Origin: an uncultured Parolsenella sp.
Lineage (GTDB): Bacteria > Actinomycetota > Coriobacteriia > Coriobacteriales > Atopobiaceae
Direction: 5' to 3'
NCBI RefSeq assembly: GCF_934660935.1
Contig: NZ_CAKUIH010000010.1
Location: 1-64,000, forward strand
DNA length: 64,000 bases
The translations under genes were made by a program, and so were the position numbers. Under the pieces are notes generated by a model. The model was not told where the DNA came from. It was given only the letters and a program-made list of their open reading frames with translations, and searched no databases. Shown piece after piece: positions 7,882-16,188 of the stretch; the first letter of the stretch is position 1; each line of letters starts with the position of its first letter.

Positions 7882-8976
7882 CTAGGCAAGCTCTGCGACA
7901 CGAGCGGCGACTGCGGCACCATAGGCTCGCGTCCCAACGGAACCCTCAGTGGAGCCCGTGAGGGCACGCTTGATGTCCGCAGTGACGCTCTCGCCGGCAG
8001 AAAGGACATCGCGCACGGCAGTGCGAATGCGATGCGCCGCCTCGTTCTCGCCAAGGTGATCGAGCATCATCGCCGCGGAGAGAATCATTGCCGTGGGGTT
8101 GGCGATGTCCTTACCCGCGATATCGGGGGCACTACCGTGCGTAGCCTCGAAAATGGCCTGGTTCAGGCCAATGTTAGACCCGGGCGCGAGGCCAAGGCCT
8201 CCAACGAGGCCGGCACAGAGGTCGCTCACGATGTCGCCGTACAGGTTGGGAAGGACCATGACATCGAAGTCCGCGGGGTTCTGTACGAGGCCCATGCACG
8301 TGGCGTCGACAATCTTGTTGTCAAACTCGATATCGGGGTACTCGGCAGCGACGCGCTCGGCCGTGTGGAGGAACAGGCCGTCCGTGCACTTCATGATGTT
8401 CGCCTTGTGAACAGCGGTGACCTTGCGGCGGCCGTTCTTGCGAGCGTAGTCGAACGCATAGCGAATGATGCGCTCGGAACCGCTCACGCTGATGGGCTTG
8501 AGTGAAATGGCGGAATCGGGCTTGATGGCGCCGGCACCCTGCGCGGCAACGGTGTCGATGATAGAACGAGCACCCTCGCTACCCTCATCGAACTCGATGC
8601 CAGCGTAGAGGTCTTCCGTGTTCTCGCGAACGATTACGAGGTCGACGCCGTCATAACGGCTGCCATCGCCAGGCATCGAGAGGCACGGGCGCACGCAGGC
8701 ATAGAGGTCGAAGGCGCGCCTCAGTGCAACGTTCACGCTGCGGAATCCGGAACCCACGGGCGTGGTAACCGGACCCTTGATGGCGGTGCCGGTCTCGCGA
8801 ATCGAATCGAGGACGCGCTCAGGCAGCGGAGTGCCCTCTTCCTCCATGACGTGGGCGCCCGCCTCCTGGACATGCCAGTCGATGCTTACGCCAGAGGCCT
8901 CGACGACCTCACGCATGGCAGCAGAAATCTCCGGACCGATGCCATCGCCAGGAATGAGCGTTACCTGATGGGCCAT
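7882..8976 (-). CDS. icd: NAD-type isocitrate dehydrogenase family protein
   Basis: A 364-residue beta-decarboxylating dehydrogenase, oxidising isocitrate to 2-oxoglutarate. Visible motifs: IPGDGIGPEI, the substrate-binding SVN and R-rich segment (GFRSVNVALRRAFDLYACVR), IVRENTEDLYAG, KANIMKCTDGLF with the catalytic Lys, PNLYGDIVSDL with metal-binding Asp, and HGSAPDIAGKDIANP for the coenzyme. The SVN motif and ENTEDLYAG favour isocitrate over isopropylmalate as substrate. ATG at 8976 follows GAGGGGG. It probably supplies 2-oxoglutarate for glutamate and arginine synthesis; no other TCA gene is nearby. Confidence 0.87.
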   Translation of the reverse strand: MAHQVTLIPGDGIGPEISAAMREVVEASGVSIDWHVQEAGAHVMEEEGTPLPERVLDSIRETGTAIKGPVTTPVGSGFRSVNVALRRAFDLYACVRPCLSMPGDGSRYDGVDLVIVRENTEDLYAGIEFDEGSEGARSIIDTVAAQGAGAIKPDSAISLKPISVSGSERIIRYAFDYARKNGRRKVTAVHKANIMKCTDGLFLHTAERVAAEYPDIEFDNKIVDATCMGLVQNPADFDVMVLPNLYGDIVSDLCAGLVGGLGLAPGSNIGLNQAIFEATHGSAPDIAGKDIANPTAMILSAAMMLDHLGENEAAHRIRTAVRDVLSAGESVTADIKRALTGSTEGSVGTRAYGAAVAARVAELA

Positions 8977-9087
8977 AATTCCCCCTCGTCGTATTGCGGA
9001 GCGACCCGCTATTGGCTGCGTAAGCGATTCTACGTAAGAACGATTGAAGGCGGAGCAAGCACACTCACGGCTTCACAGAGCCGAAAC

Positions 9088-9696
9088 CTACTTGCCGTCG
9101 ACGATGGCGATGATCTCGGCAGAACGGTCCTTGACGAAGCCCCTTCCGTTCTCGGCGTCAAAGCGAATGCGCTCAGCAAGGGCGGACTTAATCTCATCGC
9201 TCGCCTCTCCCTGAACGAACTCGAGCATGCCGGCAAGCATGTCGCGGTAGCCAAGGTCGCCGTGATAGCACTGGATGGCCTCGTCGAGAAGAGGCCAGGC
9301 CTTCTCGGCAGCATCGAGGGACTTTGAACCCATACGTGCAATCAGGCAGAAGGCAGAAACGCGAACGCGAGAGTTGTTCTCATCAAACAGCGAGGCCTCG
9401 GCGCCCTCGTAGGAATCCTCGACAAGCGTGGGGTCGACATCGGCGATATAGCGGAGCGCGTCAAGTGCCTCCCAGCGCGTCTGCGCCTCTGGGCGGAACA
9501 GCGCGTCGACCATGGCCTCGGCAACAGCCGGAAGCTTGTCGCCAAGGGCGTTGGGATCATCGGCAAGCATACTCGTGAGCGTATGGGAAGCTTCCTGACG
9601 AGCGCGACGAACGGGGCCGGAGACCTCGTCGATCAGGCGGTCAACCATGGTAATCTTTCCAGCGCCAAACCTCGCGGTGGCAGTCTTCTCGGTCAT
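9088..9696 (-). CDS. HEAT-repeat-like protein
   Basis: 202 residues, all predicted helix, with repeated pairs of amphipathic helices such as AVAEAMVDALFRPEAQTRWE, ALDALRYIADVDP and VRVSAFCLIARMG, which look like HEAT/armadillo repeats. Such proteins are scaffolds; no catalytic residues are visible. ATG at 9696 is preceded by GGGAGG. It is 12 bp downstream of the NYN-domain gene and in the same orientation, so probably in an operon with it and the two genes before. Function unknown. Confidence 0.6.
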   Translation of the reverse strand: MTEKTATARFGAGKITMVDRLIDEVSGPVRRARQEASHTLTSMLADDPNALGDKLPAVAEAMVDALFRPEAQTRWEALDALRYIADVDPTLVEDSYEGAEASLFDENNSRVRVSAFCLIARMGSKSLDAAEKAWPLLDEAIQCYHGDLGYRDMLAGMLEFVQGEASDEIKSALAERIRFDAENGRGFVKDRSAEIIAIVDGK

Positions 9697-9708
9697 GCGG
9701 GTCCTCCC

Positions 9709-10506
9709 CTACTCGCAGAACCCATCGACAACGGCGGTGCCGCTTCGAGGGTCGGTGTGAATTTCAATGAGGCCAAACGACGCGGCCTCGCGCAACAACG
9801 CCGTGAAAGAGCGATAGCCATAGCTCCTCTCGGAGAACTGTGGTTGCTTACGGCGCATGGTGTCCTTAATGAGCGACGCCCGAATGATGCTGTCGGTCTC
9901 TCGCTGGAGGGCGTCGACGGTCTCCAACATGAGCTTATAGCAGGCGAGTTTCTCCTTTGGGACGCGATCCTCGTAGGCGGGAACGCCGCCAGCGGAGACG
10001 ATATCCTCATAGAAGATGAACTCGTCGCAGACCTCGGTGAGCAAGGTGCTCGTCGCCTCGCGCATGCCCACGCCAATCACGGTCTTATTGAACTCTCGGA
10101 GCTTGGAGACAAGCGGCGAGAAGTCCGAGTCACCGGAGAGAACCGCAAAGGTGTCAATGTGGTTCTTGGTAAGACACATCTCCATGGCGTCCACGGCAAG
10201 GCGGATATCCGCGGAGTTCTTGCCCGTATAGGCACGATCGGGAATCTCGATCAGCTCGATGCCCAGCTCATGCAGTGGCGTCACCGCCTCATCAAAGCGC
10301 TGCCAGTCGCAATAGGCGCGCTTCACGACGATGCGCCCTTTCTCGACAAGGCGCTCGAGAATGCGCTTGACGTCCGGCGCGGGGCCTGGTTCCTGATGGC
10401 CCCGACGGTTGCGCTTGCCAGTGCCAAGAGCAAGGTTCTCGTAGTCGATGAACACGGCAATCGTGCCCTGAGGAGCCGTGGGAATCGATTGGTCCATTTC
10501 ACGCAC
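9709..10506 (-). CDS. NYN-domain ribonuclease-like protein with C-terminal OST-HTH/LOTUS domain
   Basis: 265 residues. The N-terminal NYN (PIN-like, LabA/DUF88) domain shows its acidic metal site: VFIDYENLA, NSADIRLAVDAMEM and LSGDSDFSPLV. After a linker, residues about 190-265 (ASLIKDTMRRK, YGYRSFTALLREAASFGL) fit an OST-HTH/LOTUS RNA-binding winged helix. The architecture predicts an RNA nuclease or RNA-binding factor; the target is unknown. GTG start at 10506 lies two bases after the stop of the preceding gene, so the two are translationally coupled; no strong ribosome site is seen, and ATG at 10497 is an alternative. Confidence 0.8.
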   Translation of the reverse strand: MREMDQSIPTAPQGTIAVFIDYENLALGTGKRNRRGHQEPGPAPDVKRILERLVEKGRIVVKRAYCDWQRFDEAVTPLHELGIELIEIPDRAYTGKNSADIRLAVDAMEMCLTKNHIDTFAVLSGDSDFSPLVSKLREFNKTVIGVGMREATSTLLTEVCDEFIFYEDIVSAGGVPAYEDRVPKEKLACYKLMLETVDALQRETDSIIRASLIKDTMRRKQPQFSERSYGYRSFTALLREAASFGLIEIHTDPRSGTAVVDGFCE

Positions 10507-10508
10507 GA

Positions 10509-10934
10509 CTATTTACCAGCCTTCTTCTTGTCGTCAGCGACGCTCATGAGCTCTGGCTCGGACGCGCCAGTACGAGCTCGCTCGCGTTCCGCACGCTTGA
10601 CGCGGGCGCGTTCCCGATCACGAGCGCGGGCCTCGGGGGTCATGAGGCGATCCACGAACTTCCACGGACCAACCGACTCGCCATAACCGAACTTAAGCCC
10701 GGCGATTGCGCCCGTGATGGCACCGATGGCAAACATGCCGAGGACCACATACCCCGTCATCCACACGACCATGAACAGGAAGGAGCCTGCGAGAACCGCA
10801 GCGAGATTGGCAGCGAAGAAGCCAGATGTACCCCTCACGCGACCTCCAGCATCTTCACCGAGGTGAAACCCGATGAAGATGCCAAAGACCGCGAACAGGA
10901 TGCTGACGATGGTGATGCCGAAACCGTCACCCAC
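10509..10934 (-). CDS. Small membrane protein, unknown function
   Basis: 141 residues with three probable membrane helices (VSILFAVFGIFIGFHL, FFAANLAAVLAGSFLFMVVW, VVLGMFAIGAITGAIAGLKF) and a highly charged cytoplasmic tail (RARDRERARVKRAERERAR). I do not recognise a family. GTG start at 10934 has GAGGAG seven bases upstream, and the preceding stop overlaps that ribosome site. It lies between the dehydrogenase with the metal-binding tail and the NYN gene and is tightly spaced with both. Confidence 0.6.
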   Translation of the reverse strand: MGDGFGITIVSILFAVFGIFIGFHLGEDAGGRVRGTSGFFAANLAAVLAGSFLFMVVWMTGYVVLGMFAIGAITGAIAGLKFGYGESVGPWKFVDRLMTPEARARDRERARVKRAERERARTGASEPELMSVADDKKKAGK

Positions 10935-10937
10935 GCG

Positions 10938-12008
10938 CTACTCCTCGCAGTGGCAGCCATCGCCATGGCCGCAGGCGCACTCATGGTCGCCGTCGTGATC
11001 GTGACCGCATGTGCATTCGTGATCGTGGCCATGGTCGTGGCCGCAGGAGCACTCGTGGTCATGGTCGTCGGGCTCGAAGGCACTGGTGTCTAGCTTGCCC
11101 CAGTCCAGACCCGCTGCCACGGCGTCAGCCTGCTCGGCGTAGAGAAGGGTGAGCGCCTGGGTTCCAAGACGGCCGCCACCGATCTGATCGAGCATGTCGT
11201 AGAGCGTGAAGGCGGTCTCGACGCCAGGAAGCGTGATGTCGAGGTCCTCGGACTGCTCGATAGCGAGGCCAAGGTCCTTGCGGAAGTGCTCGACGAGGAA
11301 GCCAGGCTTGTAGTCTCCCTCGAGGGCCTTGGGACCAAGGCCCGTGAGCGCACGCGAGCCACCCATGCCGGAGCCGACCATCTCGAGCATGCGGGACACG
11401 TCAAGGCCGCCCTGCTCGGCGAGGGCGAGGGCGTCGGCCATGCCGACCATGCAGCCGGCAAGGGAGACCTGGTTGCAGAGCTTTGCGGTCTGCCCTGCGC
11501 CAGCGGCATCGAAATAGAAGATCTTCGAGGAGAAGGACTCGAGAATGGGCAGAACCGGAGCAACGTCTGCCTCCTTGGCACCAACGATGAGCGTCAGGGT
11601 GCCGTCGATGGCGCCCTGCTCGCCGCCGGTCACCGGGCAGTCGAAGGCGTGCTTGTCCTCGACCTCCGCCGCGTCGTGAATATCGCGAGCAAGCGCAGGC
11701 GAAGAGGTCGTGAGGTCGATGAGCCATGCGCCCTTCTTTGCGACGCGAATGAGCCCGTCAGTCGAGAGGTAGACATCCTCCACGTCAGAGGGATAGCCGA
11801 CCATCGTAAAGACGACGTCTGCGTCAGCGGCAGCCACCGCAGGGCTATCCGCCCAGGTAGCACCTCGAGCGATGATGGCATCGGCCTTCTCCTTGGTGCG
11901 GTTGTAGACGGTTACGTCATAACCAGCATCCATGATATGGCCAGCGATGGGCGCGCCCATAATGCCGGTACCGATGAAGGCGACCTTGAGGTTTTTGGCT
12001 GCAGTCAT
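10938..12008 (-). CDS. 3-hydroxyisobutyrate dehydrogenase family oxidoreductase with His/Cys-rich tail
   Basis: NAD(P)-dependent beta-hydroxyacid dehydrogenase (3-hydroxyisobutyrate, tartronate-semialdehyde or related reductase). N-terminal Rossmann FIGTGIMGAPIA, substrate-binding DCPVTGGEQGA, and the catalytic Lys in GQTAKLCNQ. After the normal C-terminus (about residue 313 of 356) comes a 43-residue tail with 11 His and 8 Cys in three copies of HECxCGHDH-like units, unlike anything needed for the reaction. Such tails bind nickel, zinc or similar ions in SlyD, HypB and metallochaperones. ATG at 12008 with AAAGGAG upstream is preferred to 12041. It is followed by three co-oriented genes at very short spacing. 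Confidence 0.87.
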   Translation of the reverse strand: MTAAKNLKVAFIGTGIMGAPIAGHIMDAGYDVTVYNRTKEKADAIIARGATWADSPAVAAADADVVFTMVGYPSDVEDVYLSTDGLIRVAKKGAWLIDLTTSSPALARDIHDAAEVEDKHAFDCPVTGGEQGAIDGTLTLIVGAKEADVAPVLPILESFSSKIFYFDAAGAGQTAKLCNQVSLAGCMVGMADALALAEQGGLDVSRMLEMVGSGMGGSRALTGLGPKALEGDYKPGFLVEHFRKDLGLAIEQSEDLDITLPGVETAFTLYDMLDQIGGGRLGTQALTLLYAEQADAVAAGLDWGKLDTSAFEPDDHDHECSCGHDHGHDHECTCGHDHDGDHECACGHGDGCHCEE

Positions 12009-12071
12009 GCTGCTCCTTTCTGGCGGCGCAAACGACCGCAAATGAACAAGGATTCCCCTCGTGGGAATCAG

Positions 12072-13154
12072 TTACTTTGAGCGGACCTTACGGGCAATGC
12101 GATCCGTGAAGGAGAGGGCCTCGCGACGGTCTTTGCCCCAGAAGACGCACGCCACCATACCGGGGCCCACGTGCGCGCCAATGACCGGCGAGACGGAGCT
12201 GTGGATGATAGGAATGTCACGACAGCCAGGCTCCTTGCGAATTTGGTCAGCAAGCCAGCGCGCGTCCTTCTCGGCGTCAGTGTCCACGATGCCGATGGGC
12301 ATGTGCGTGACGACACCGCTCGCGCCAATGTAGTTCTCTTTGAAGTCGGCAATGATAGCGCGGAGGGCCTTCTTGCGGCCGCGACACATGCCACGAAGCG
12401 TGAGGGCGCCGCTGAGGTCATAAGAGAGCTCGGGCTTGATGTCGAGTTTGCCACCGACGGTCGCCGCCGCAGGCGGAATGCGTCCACCACGCGCGAGGGC
12501 GTCAAAACTATCGAGCGTAAAGTAGCCTTGGATGTAATAGCGGGCCTCTTCCGCCCACCCGACAAGCTCGGACGCCGTGAGGCCGTTGCCCACCTGACGC
12601 ACGGCCTCGATGGTCAAGAGCTCGGCCGCAGCGGAGGGACAAAGATTGTCCACGACGTAAATCTCGTAGCCGGGATGCGCCTCGCGGACAAGGTCAGCCG
12701 CCTGACGGGCGGCGTCGACGCTCGAAGAAAGGCCGCGAGTGAAGGCGAGGTAAACGGCAGGGATGCCGTCCTTGGCCATGCGCTCAAACACCTCGAGATA
12801 GTTACCGGGCGTAACGGCAGACGTCGACACGTGCTCGCCGGCACGCATGCGCTCATAAAACTCATGAGGGGACATGGAGCGCCAGAGGTCATCCACGTGC
12901 TCCCCGTCTTCCATTACGAACGGAAAATGGACGATCTCGACACCGAGGGCGCGGGCGACCTCGGGGGCAAAGTCGGCACAGGAGTCCACGATGATGCGGC
13001 ACTGGCCGTCACGGCGATAGCTTGCTCCAACCGCACGCGCAATGGTCTCGGGCTCTTCCCCCGCGACCGGCGCAGCCTCGAAGCATGCGACGGCCGCGGG
13101 CTCCGTAGAACCCGCGGCCTGAAGGTTTGAATTGTCAGAAATCTCGCTACTCAT
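12072..13154 (-). CDS. DegV family fatty-acid-binding protein
   Basis: 360 residues. After an extra 45-residue N-terminal region, a DegV domain binds fatty acids for incorporation into phospholipids (FakB-like role with FakA): CRIIVDSCADFAPEVARALG, STSAVTPGNY, FTRGLSSSVDAARQAADLV, DSFDALARGGRIPPAAA, and the conserved C-terminal GPGMVACVFWG. ATG at 13154 has GAGGAG upstream and overlaps the last codons and stop of the preceding hpf gene by 8 bp, so the two are coupled. fakA is not in the window. Confidence 0.87.
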   Translation of the reverse strand: MSSEISDNSNLQAAGSTEPAAVACFEAAPVAGEEPETIARAVGASYRRDGQCRIIVDSCADFAPEVARALGVEIVHFPFVMEDGEHVDDLWRSMSPHEFYERMRAGEHVSTSAVTPGNYLEVFERMAKDGIPAVYLAFTRGLSSSVDAARQAADLVREAHPGYEIYVVDNLCPSAAAELLTIEAVRQVGNGLTASELVGWAEEARYYIQGYFTLDSFDALARGGRIPPAAATVGGKLDIKPELSYDLSGALTLRGMCRGRKKALRAIIADFKENYIGASGVVTHMPIGIVDTDAEKDARWLADQIRKEPGCRDIPIIHSSVSPVIGAHVGPGMVACVFWGKDRREALSFTDRIARKVRSK

Positions 13155-13719
13155 CCGGCTCCTCGATCTTGGGCTTAATGATTCCATACCCGCCGCTCTT
13201 GCGGCGATAAATAACATTCACAAGGCCAGTGGTGGCATTCGTGAAAACGTAGAAGTCGTGACCGATGAGGTCAGTCTGGACGAGGGCCTCTTCCTCGCTC
13301 ATGGGCGGCAGGTCGATGACCTTCTCGCGAACAAGCTCTTCGTCGTCATCACCCTCGATAAGATCAGCCAAATCCCCCGAGGCGGGAGCGACGGGCAGCC
13401 CCTGAGTACGCTGGCGACGGTCAATGACCTTGGTCTTGAACTTACGAATCTGACGGGTCACCTTATCAGCGGCGATATCAATGGCGGCGTACATGTCAGG
13501 ATCTGCGGATTCGACGCGAACCACGTTGTCGCGAACACGCACGGTGACCTCGCAGACCGCCGCCTCGGGATTGGAGCGGTTCTTCTCGACTCGAAGGACG
13601 ACGTCACATGTCATGGGCTGAATGTCGAAGACTCCGAGAGCCCCGCCGATCTTCTCGTCAACGTAGTTGCGCAGCGCGTCAGTAACGGTAACCTTGCGAC
13701 CGGATACCTTGATGTCCAT
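13147..13719 (-). CDS. hpf: Long-form ribosome hibernation promoting factor (HPF/RaiA)
   Basis: 190 residues, the length of long HPF, which dimerises 70S ribosomes in stationary phase. The N-terminal S30AE domain is MDIKVSGRKVTVTDALRNYV to about residue 105; after an acidic linker, the C-terminal dimerisation domain contains EEALVQTDLIGHDFYVFTN and TTGLVNVIYRRKSGGYGII. ATG at 13719 with GGAGG upstream fits the domain start; the 13749 frame adds ten residues. A possible minus-strand -10 (TATCTA near 13795) lies upstream but no convincing -35. Confidence 0.93.
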   Translation of the reverse strand: MDIKVSGRKVTVTDALRNYVDEKIGGALGVFDIQPMTCDVVLRVEKNRSNPEAAVCEVTVRVRDNVVRVESADPDMYAAIDIAADKVTRQIRKFKTKVIDRRQRTQGLPVAPASGDLADLIEGDDDEELVREKVIDLPPMSEEEALVQTDLIGHDFYVFTNATTGLVNVIYRRKSGGYGIIKPKIEEPDE

Positions 13720-13897
13720 AGTGCCTCCAACCCTAGAGCCAAAATGCACGTTCCGGGGACGCGAGCCCTTGGGACTGACGTCCGTACTCTCTAGATACCC
13801 AAACGCGACAAAAAAGTTCGCGAGAAAATAAATGACCGGTTACCGATTCCACCCTTCACAAGCAAACAATTGCACGCTTAGACAGACAAATCAGGCA

Positions 13898-14887
13898 TTA
13901 ATATACGTCCGCGGCATTGGCGCCGGCAGTCGATCCGTCCTGAATCCCCGAGGTCACGCCCTCAATCCCAGAGGAGTCAGACTCTGACCCCTCGACGGTT
14001 CCGGCAGAAAGCGTGATGCCAGAAATCTGCGATGAATCCGTCAAGGGACTCAAACCGCCGAGCCACCTAGCACGAATAACGTCACCGACTCCATTAGAGG
14101 AGATCTTGTCGAGGGCATCTTTGACCGCCATCTGAAGATCAGTGTTAGAAGTCATAACCCCAACGCCAATCATGGACGGGGCATTGATGGAGCCGGCAAA
14201 GGCGATGCCGTCATAGGAACCCGAGAGGAAGGCCCCCGAGAACGCGTCACAAAGCACGTAGTCAACAATGCCTTGGTCAAGCGCATCAAACGCGTCGTTC
14301 AAGTTCTGGAAATCCTGCTCCGTGGCGTTGAGGTCGCTGCGCTTGAGATACTGGGCAGAAGAGGAGCCCTCCTGGACGCCAATCCTCTTACTACGAAGGT
14401 CCATGTTGGAGGCAACCGTCTCGTCACCCTTGTGGAAGAACCCAATCGCGTCTTCGGCATAGGAGCCAGCAACGGTCACGCTCGAACGGCCCGAGGTCTC
14501 ACCCATGACGACGTCGCACTCAGAGCCAAGCGAGGAGGAAGCACTCGAAACGCTAACGAGCTTGACGGTAAGGCCGAGCTCGTCGCCGAGCGCATACGCC
14601 ATGTCCACGTCATAGCCCTGGTAAGAGCCAGCCTGGTCAGTCATGCACATGGGAGCCGAAGAAGAACGGTTGAGACCAACCGTGAGGACGCCGTCCTCGA
14701 GAACGGACGGAGAGGAAACGGCCGGCGTAGCAGCGGCAGCGCGCTGAGATCGGGCCTCTTCGACCGTGGGAGAGGCAAAGGCGTCGCCGAGCGCCTCGAG
14801 CGGGTTAGAGCAGCCAGCAAGGGCAACGGTGCAAGCCACCGCAAGCAGGGAGGCGAGGACGGGCTTAGCCGCCAACGAGCGTTTCAT
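13898..14887 (-). CDS. Family 3 solute-binding lipoprotein (amino-acid type)
   Basis: 329 residues. A lipoprotein signal with lipobox LAGC is followed by a low-complexity linker and a periplasmic-binding-protein type II fold: LTVGLNRSSSAPMCM, YQGYDVDMAYALGDELGL, VGVMTSNTDLQMAVKDALDK. The fold suits polar amino acids or similar small ligands. No ABC permease or ATPase is adjacent, so it is either an orphan receptor serving another importer or has a sensing role. A Ser/Gly-rich C-terminal extension of about 45 residues follows the fold. ATG at 14887 has GAGGAG; it lies at the end of an unusually long leader. Confidence 0.83.
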   Translation of the reverse strand: MKRSLAAKPVLASLLAVACTVALAGCSNPLEALGDAFASPTVEEARSQRAAAATPAVSSPSVLEDGVLTVGLNRSSSAPMCMTDQAGSYQGYDVDMAYALGDELGLTVKLVSVSSASSSLGSECDVVMGETSGRSSVTVAGSYAEDAIGFFHKGDETVASNMDLRSKRIGVQEGSSSAQYLKRSDLNATEQDFQNLNDAFDALDQGIVDYVLCDAFSGAFLSGSYDGIAFAGSINAPSMIGVGVMTSNTDLQMAVKDALDKISSNGVGDVIRARWLGGLSPLTDSSQISGITLSAGTVEGSESDSSGIEGVTSGIQDGSTAGANAADVY

Positions 14888-15331
14888 CGAGTCTCCTCGT
14901 ATCTCGGGCGCGAGCGCCCACTGGGCCGGCACGTGCCGGAAGTTGTCAGTGGTCTCAGACAGCTGACCTGGTATTTGACCCCACACTCGCGCACTGGAGC
15001 GTTTGCTTTGGACGCCGCGGCATCCGCCACTCGTGACCCTCTCGCCCGCGGAGCTTTAGCCCCTCATCTAACGAACGGTGCGGCTTACTTCTAGGACGAG
15101 CCATGATCGCCAACCCGCGCACGGACTGACTTACGTGGATCCCTTTGCCCTCGTCTGGCATGGACTTGGGACGGCCGCGGGCGCGTGCCCGCAGGGACAG
15201 ACGAACGCGCTGGCCACCTTTGGCTCGCATCGTATCGGCTGGCCCACCGGCCCGCAACCACAGACCTGAATGAGACTTTCGCATTATAGCAGCTTAGGCA
15301 TGGTGAGACTGTGAATTCACCTCCCAGGACC
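14888..15331 (-). other. Non-coding 0.44 kb: promoter plus long untranslated leader or small RNA
   Basis: No convincing gene. On the minus strand a perfect extended -10, TGCTATAAT (15283-15291), stands about 400 bp before the lipoprotein start. The transcribed part has GC-rich hairpins, for example GCGGGC-ACGC-GCCCGC and a GACGAG/CTCGTC pairing spanning about 70 bases. It does not match the signatures I know for RNase P RNA, tmRNA, SRP RNA or the common riboswitches. Confidence 0.4.
15283..15291 (-). promoter_or_regulatory. Extended -10 promoter element
   Basis: TGCTATAAT on the minus strand matches the TGnTATAAT consensus exactly. No good -35 at 16-18 bp, as expected for extended -10 promoters. 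It points into the leader of the solute-binding lipoprotein gene. Confidence 0.5.
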
Positions 15332-16063
15332 TCACCACGAGCGCGCGAGGGCGCAAGCGGTGACATCCGCCGCTCCGGCTTCAAGCAGGCAGCGCGTGTA
15401 AGCGCGAACCGTCGTGCCGGTCGTGAGGACGTCATCGACGAGCAGCAGGGAGCAACCCGCAACGTCCTCGATAACCATAACGCCGCTCTCGAGGTTTGCC
15501 TTTCTCCCCTCGCGACCGAGCTTACGTTGGTCCTTGGCGTCCTCGCGCGCGAGAACGTCTGCCAACGGCAAGTCGAGAAAGAGGGCGAGGAACCTCGCGA
15601 TCGCCTCCATATGGTCAAAGCCCCTGCGCCGGAACGCCTCGGGCGTCGCCGGCACAAAGCAGATGGCATCCGTTTCGCTCGGGTCAAAGCGGGGCGAGCC
15701 ATCAATGGCGGGTAGGGTTGCCGCCTCGTCAAGAGACGTCGCGATTATCGCGGCGATAACCGCGGCAAGGCGCCTCTCCCCCGCATCCTTGTGAGCAACG
15801 GCCAGCGCGCGACCGGCGCCCTCGAGCGGCAAGGCGCAGACGCACGAGCGAGCTTCCCATCCTCCGCCTTGAGGCAAGTCACACTCCGTACAAGTGAGCC
15901 GACCAAAGGGAGCCCCGCAGTTCGGGCACGCGAGGCGTTGTTCGATCCACGGGAGAGAGTTCCGGCACGACTCGCAGAGTAACTCCCCCGGCTCATCGCA
16001 AACGACGCAGCGCGTCGGCCAGATAACCTCCATGGCGGCACTACAAACAGATCCCAAATGCAC
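15332..16063 (-). CDS. comF: ComF family phosphoribosyltransferase-like protein
   Basis: ComF proteins are cytosolic PRTase-fold proteins needed for DNA uptake in competent bacteria. About 243 residues: an N-terminal zinc ribbon (CVVCDEPGELLCESC, CPNCGAPFGRLTCTEC), FVPATPEAFRRRGFDHME, and the PRPP loop LLLVDDVLTTGTTV. GTG at 16063 is chosen because GGAGGGG stands before it; ATG at 16033 is an alternative with no ribosome site. The ribosome site falls inside a 10-bp inverted repeat. No other competence gene is in the window. Confidence 0.87.
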   Translation of the reverse strand: MHLGSVCSAAMEVIWPTRCVVCDEPGELLCESCRNSLPWIEQRLACPNCGAPFGRLTCTECDLPQGGGWEARSCVCALPLEGAGRALAVAHKDAGERRLAAVIAAIIATSLDEAATLPAIDGSPRFDPSETDAICFVPATPEAFRRRGFDHMEAIARFLALFLDLPLADVLAREDAKDQRKLGREGRKANLESGVMVIEDVAGCSLLLVDDVLTTGTTVRAYTRCLLEAGAADVTACALARSW

Positions 16064-16097
16064 AGAATCCCCTCCATGCAAGCACGAAGGGGATTCT
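16064..16097 (-). promoter_or_regulatory. Inverted repeat covering the comF ribosome-binding site
   Basis: AGAATCCCCT (16064-16073) and AGGGGATTCT (16088-16097) form a perfect 10-bp stem on either strand. In the comF transcript the right-hand arm contains the AGGGGA of the ribosome site and ends directly at the GTG, so folding would hide it. Confidence 0.55.
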
Positions 16098-16188
16098 CGG
16101 TGACAACAATTTTATCGCTCTTGCGCGAGGAGAGCCTCGGCCATAATCAGCCTTGCTCCAGGCTCGACGCCAATGTCAGGAGCATGGG

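Noticed and set aside
14955..15284. 109-residue minus-strand frame in the lipoprotein leader
   Set aside because: Arg-rich, no ribosome site before the start, no domain, and hairpins run through it; better explained as untranslated RNA.
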